7,878 nt of DNA. Origin: an uncultured Treponema sp. (GTDB lineage Bacteria > Spirochaetota > Spirochaetia > Treponematales > Treponemataceae). The stretch spans positions 1-7,878 of the forward strand of contig CALDID010000093.1 in assembly GCA_937901865.1 (NCBI GenBank). Direction: 5' to 3'. Of this stretch, positions 4,404-7,878 are shown piece by piece. The translations under genes were made by a program, and so were the position numbers. Within the stretch, counting starts at the first letter, position 1, and the number at the start of each line of letters is the position of its first letter. The notes beneath the pieces are model-generated. The model was not told the origin of the DNA. It saw only the letters and a program-made list of their open reading frames with translations, and did not search any database.

Positions 4404-7400
4404 ATGATAACGAGAGAGAATTTTAGTGCCGTGCTGATGTGTTTGGGATTTACAAAAGACGGCGATATATATAGAAGACATTTTGACGCGGCGGATTGTG
4501 ATGTCAGCGTGAATTTTAATGCGCAAAAAATCAGTTACCCCGAAGACAAGGGCTTTTGTGTCAACGACGGAACGACAAGCAATTTTTCGCACCCCGAAAA
4601 TTTCGTTGTATGTGAGTGTGTATGTCGGCTACTTGAAAAAGGATACCGCGCAGAGCATATTGAACTTGAGCCGAGATGGAGTTTAGGACACGGCGGCAAG
4701 AGCGGAAAGGCGGATATTTGCGTAAAAAATAAAGACGGCTCGCCATATCTTTGCATTATCGAGTGCAAAACGGCTGACGGCGAATACAAAAAAGAGCTTT
4801 CTAATATGCTCAATCAAGATGAAAAACACTCAGACGGCGGGCAACTGTTCAGCTATTGGCAACAGGAGAGAGCAACAAAATGGCTCTGCTTGTATGCAAG
4901 CGATTTTAACGGAGAAAAACTGACACATACATACAGTTATGTAAACTGTTCTGATGATTCAAACGTCGTCGAGCTTGCAAAAGACGATTCGACAATTCTT
5001 TTATACAAAAATGCAGGGAATGCAAAAGAACTCTTTGCTGCATGGAAAGACACATACAAAAAAGCTATCATCGATACAACAGACATCATTTTTGATGATG
5101 AAACAGTGGCGTATACTATTGGAATGTTGCCGCTAAAAAAGAAAAGGCTTGTTGATTTTAGCCGTGATGACAAAATCGTAAATCAATTTGAAGAGATTTT
5201 ACGGCATAACAACGTAAGCGACAAAGAAAACGCCTTTAACCGCCTTATTGCTCTCTTTATCGCAAAACTGTACGACGAAAAGAAGAAAGGCGAAGAAGAT
5301 GTGGTGGAATTTCAATACAAGGCAGGGACAGACACTTATCAAAAAATGCAGGACAGACTGCAAAATCTGCATCATCTCGGAATGAAAGAGTTTATGAAAG
5401 AAGAGGTCTTTTATGTTCGTGATGATTATGTGAAAAAGGTCGTTTTTGATTCGCTTCAAGAAAACAGAGAAAAGCTAGAGGCGGAACTGAACGATACTAT
5501 CACAAAACTCAAGTTTTACACAAACAACGATTTTGCATTTAAGGACGTTCACAACAAGACGCTTTTTTATCAGAATGGAAAAATCCTTGTTGAAATGGTG
5601 GAATTGTTCCAAAAATACAGAATTATCGATTCAAAAGAATTGCAACTGTTGGGCGATATGTTCGAGCAGCTTTTGAATAAAGGATTTAAGCAGAATGAGG
5701 GGCAATTTTTTACGCCGATTCCGATAACGAGCTTTATTTGGAAATGTCTGCCACTTGAAAGTTTTTTTTGTAACACGTCCAAAAATAATTCGCAACAGGG
5801 AAAAAGCGCAGTATACTATCCGCGTATAATTGACTATGCGTGCGGCGCAGGACACTTTTTGACAGAGGGATTTAGAGAGATAAATGAAACGGTTTCTCGT
5901 CTGGGGCTTGAGGGGCAAAAAGGCTGGGAAGCAAACTGCATTTACGGCATAGAAAAAGATTATCGATTGGCACGAGTGAGCAAGATTTCGCTTTTTATGC
6001 ACGGCGCAGACAACGGCAATATCGTATTCGGCGACGGGCTGGACAATCACGACAAAGACGGCATTGTCATTCAAAACAATCAATTTGATATTTTGGTAGC
6101 AAATCCGCCGTACAGTGTGAGCGCGTTCAAAAGTCATCTCGATTTGAAAAACAATGCGCTCTCATTGCTTTCGTATATTTCAGACGACGGAAAAGAAATT
6201 GAAACGCTGTTTGTGGAACGAGCGGCACAGCTTTTGAAACCGCAGGGAATTGCCGCCGTGATTTTGCCGAGCTCTATTCTTTCAAACTCAAGCACGAGCT
6301 ATATAAAGGCAAGAGAAGAGATTTTGAAGAATTTTGCGATAAAGTCTATCGTGCAATTCAGTTCAAAGACGTTTGGCGCGACAGGAACAAATACGGTTGT
6401 GCTTTTTATGCAGAAAAACGCTGAACCGCCTGTAAAAAGCGAAATTGTAAAAGACAATGTGAACGCGATTTTTGCAAACGAAACTTTGAGCGTGGCGAGC
6501 GACAAAGAGATTTTGAAAAACTATTGCCAAAAGATAGGTGTCAGCGAAGAAGAATATACGCAATTTGCAAAAGACGCAAAAGCAATGGCGGATTATAGAG
6601 CATACAAAGAAAATGCGTATTTTGGAATGTATATAAGCGACTTTGAGAAAAGCACGGCGTATAAAACAGCGGCAAAGCAGGACGAAAAGGCGGAGGCAAA
6701 AGACGAAAAAACGCACAAAGAAAATCGCATAAAAGCGTTTTATGAGTATGCTTTAGGCATAGAAAAAGAAAAGCTGTATTATTTTGCATTGGTTTACAAG
6801 CAGACAACCTTTGTTGTGAGTGCGCCGAATGCGGACAAAGAGCAAGAAGCGTTTTTAGGATATACTTGGAGCAACCGAAAAGGCGACGAGGGCATAAAGA
6901 TAAAAAGCACGAACCAGAGCGAATATTGCGGACTTTTGTACAATACACAAGACAGAGAACACAGCATTGCGCATAGTGTAAAAGACGCATTTTCGGGGAT
7001 TTACCGCGACAGCACATACTGCACAGCGAATGCACTCAAAGATATGATTGACTTTAGCCGAAGCACATTCGACAAGGCGATAAAGTGCAACGTGCAAGGT
7101 GAAAACGGAAAATTGAAAATTGAAAGCAAGTTTCCGCTAGTGAAGTTGGGGGAGATTGCGGAACTGCAAAAAGGCAAATCCATTACTTCCGCTGAACTGA
7201 AAGAAGGAACAATAAAGGTTGTCGCAGGCGGAACAGATTTTGCATATTTTCACAATGAAGCAAATCGCCCCGCAAATATAATTACGGTGAGTGCAAGCGG
7301 AGCAAATGCAGGCTTTGTTAATTTTTGGAAAGAGCCAATATTTGCTTCTGACTGCACGACCATTCTTGCAAAAGATGAACTGACAACAAAATATGTGTTC

Positions 7401-7878
7401 AATGTATTGAAAGCAAATCAAGAAATGGTTTTTCAACTGCAAAAAGGTGCAGCACAGCCTCATGTATACGCAAGCGATTTACAAGCGTTAAAAATTCCTA
7501 TGCCAGATTCTCGTACTGCTTTGGAAAAAGTTGTCGCCGAGTGTGAAAAGATTGACGCTGAGTATCAAGCGGCGCAGAAAGAGATTGCGACGGCAAGGGC
7601 GGAGATTGAAAACTTGTTTGAAACAGCGCAGAAAAATGCAAGTGTGCAATACAAACTTTATAACAAAGATATTTTTGATATTTCGATAGGGCGCAGAGTT
7701 CTTTCTACAGAAATGGGAGAACAGTACGATATTCCCGTTTACAGTGCAAATGTGTTTGAAGCGTTCGGAAAAATCAACAAGCTCCTTATAAAAGATTTCG
7801 CAGTTCCGTCTGTGCTTTGGGGAATTGACGGCGACTGGCAGGTGAATACAATCGCAGAAAATCAGCCGTTCTATCCGA
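4404..7878 (+). CDS. Fused restriction-modification-specificity enzyme (Type IIG/IIB-like), partial
   Basis: The frame is open for 1158 residues to the window edge; the ATG has GGAGA 5-8 nt upstream. Four parts follow in order. Residues of about 85-165 form a PD-(D/E)xK nuclease domain like the HsdR N-terminus (D104, E120, K122 in IIECK). Residues of about 385-670 form an N6-adenine methylase of the HsdM type: GQFFTP 433-438, the AdoMet motif DYACGAGHF 477-485, and catalytic NPPY 567-570. Residues of about 910-1035 form a first HsdS-type target-recognition domain, followed by a helical spacer (about 1039-1076). A second recognition domain starts near 1083 (DISIGRRVLS, then PVYSANVFEAFG) and is cut by the edge. 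No helicase motifs lie between nuclease and methylase, which excludes a Type I HsdR or Type ISP enzyme. Two recognition domains suggest a split target, as in AloI-like Type IIB enzymes. It diverges from the XRE gene. Confidence 0.92.
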   Translation, partial: MITRENFSAVLMCLGFTKDGDIYRRHFDAADCDVSVNFNAQKISYPEDKGFCVNDGTTSNFSHPENFVVCECVCRLLEKGYRAEHIELEPRWSLGHGGKSGKADICVKNKDGSPYLCIIECKTADGEYKKELSNMLNQDEKHSDGGQLFSYWQQERATKWLCLYASDFNGEKLTHTYSYVNCSDDSNVVELAKDDSTILLYKNAGNAKELFAAWKDTYKKAIIDTTDIIFDDETVAYTIGMLPLKKKRLVDFSRDDKIVNQFEEILRHNNVSDKENAFNRLIALFIAKLYDEKKKGEEDVVEFQYKAGTDTYQKMQDRLQNLHHLGMKEFMKEEVFYVRDDYVKKVVFDSLQENREKLEAELNDTITKLKFYTNNDFAFKDVHNKTLFYQNGKILVEMVELFQKYRIIDSKELQLLGDMFEQLLNKGFKQNEGQFFTPIPITSFIWKCLPLESFFCNTSKNNSQQGKSAVYYPRIIDYACGAGHFLTEGFREINETVSRLGLEGQKGWEANCIYGIEKDYRLARVSKISLFMHGADNGNIVFGDGLDNHDKDGIVIQNNQFDILVANPPYSVSAFKSHLDLKNNALSLLSYISDDGKEIETLFVERAAQLLKPQGIAAVILPSSILSNSSTSYIKAREEILKNFAIKSIVQFSSKTFGATGTNTVVLFMQKNAEPPVKSEIVKDNVNAIFANETLSVASDKEILKNYCQKIGVSEEEYTQFAKDAKAMADYRAYKENAYFGMYISDFEKSTAYKTAAKQDEKAEAKDEKTHKENRIKAFYEYALGIEKEKLYYFALVYKQTTFVVSAPNADKEQEAFLGYTWSNRKGDEGIKIKSTNQSEYCGLLYNTQDREHSIAHSVKDAFSGIYRDSTYCTANALKDMIDFSRSTFDKAIKCNVQGENGKLKIESKFPLVKLGEIAELQKGKSITSAELKEGTIKVVAGGTDFAYFHNEANRPANIITVSASGANAGFVNFWKEPIFASDCTTILAKDELTTKYVFNVLKANQEMVFQLQKGAAQPHVYASDLQALKIPMPDSRTALEKVVAECEKIDAEYQAAQKEIATARAEIENLFETAQKNASVQYKLYNKDIFDISIGRRVLSTEMGEQYDIPVYSANVFEAFGKINKLLIKDFAVPSVLWGIDGDWQVNTIAENQPFYP

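Noticed and set aside
4257..4813. Minus-strand open frames opposite the start of the restriction enzyme
   Set aside because: They are antisense to a clear domain-rich coding frame, have no recognisable domains, and one overlaps the promoter region.

Overview
The window looks like an accessory region of a low-GC, Shine-Dalgarno-using bacterium. My best guess is a host-associated spirochaete of the Treponema type. That rests on an HU-like/DUF4469 protein, a lineage-expanded family there and in Bacteroidetes, and on general composition; no rRNA or housekeeping gene anchors it.

Layout. Positions 1-224 hold palindromic repeats, a strong hairpin and a 40-bp tandem repeat. Positions 225-3911 carry six minus-strand genes. 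In transcription order they are: an XRE/Cro-type repressor (3911-3570), an ImmA/IrrE zinc peptidase with a TTG start (3550-2885), a 182-bp gap with two hairpins and a possible 24-codon leader ORF, a DUF4417 protein (2702-1980), a small basic toxin-like protein (1983-1633), a small acidic putative immunity protein (1612-1238), a 248-bp gap with hairpins and its own promoter, and an HU-like/DUF4469 protein (989-225). Positions 3912-4403 form a regulatory region with REP-like palindromes, a consensus minus-strand promoter, phased TTGAA/TTCAA half-sites, a short repeat cluster and an extended -10 promoter on the plus strand. From 4404 to the window edge a single plus-strand frame (1158 residues, incomplete) encodes a fused restriction-modification-specificity enzyme of the Type IIG/IIB kind.

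How the parts may work together. The XRE repressor and the ImmA/IrrE peptidase form the known repressor/anti-repressor arrangement, in which the peptidase inactivates the repressor on a signal. A TTGACA-17-TATATT promoter flanked by candidate operator half-sites reads into them, so autoregulation is likely. The DUF4417, toxin and immunity genes are joined by ATGA or near-overlaps and look like a translationally coupled unit. The toxin has no delivery domain, so it is either an orphan polymorphic-toxin cassette or an intracellular toxin-antitoxin-like pair. The fused restriction enzyme diverges from the repressor and adds a defence function.

The most unusual architectural feature is that the whole minus-strand block is bracketed by inverted copies of a ~67-bp palindromic element (25-91 and 3933-4000). 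It may therefore be a mobile or invertible unit, or it may simply lie between two members of a dispersed REP-like family. A third, degenerate copy lies at 4008-4058.
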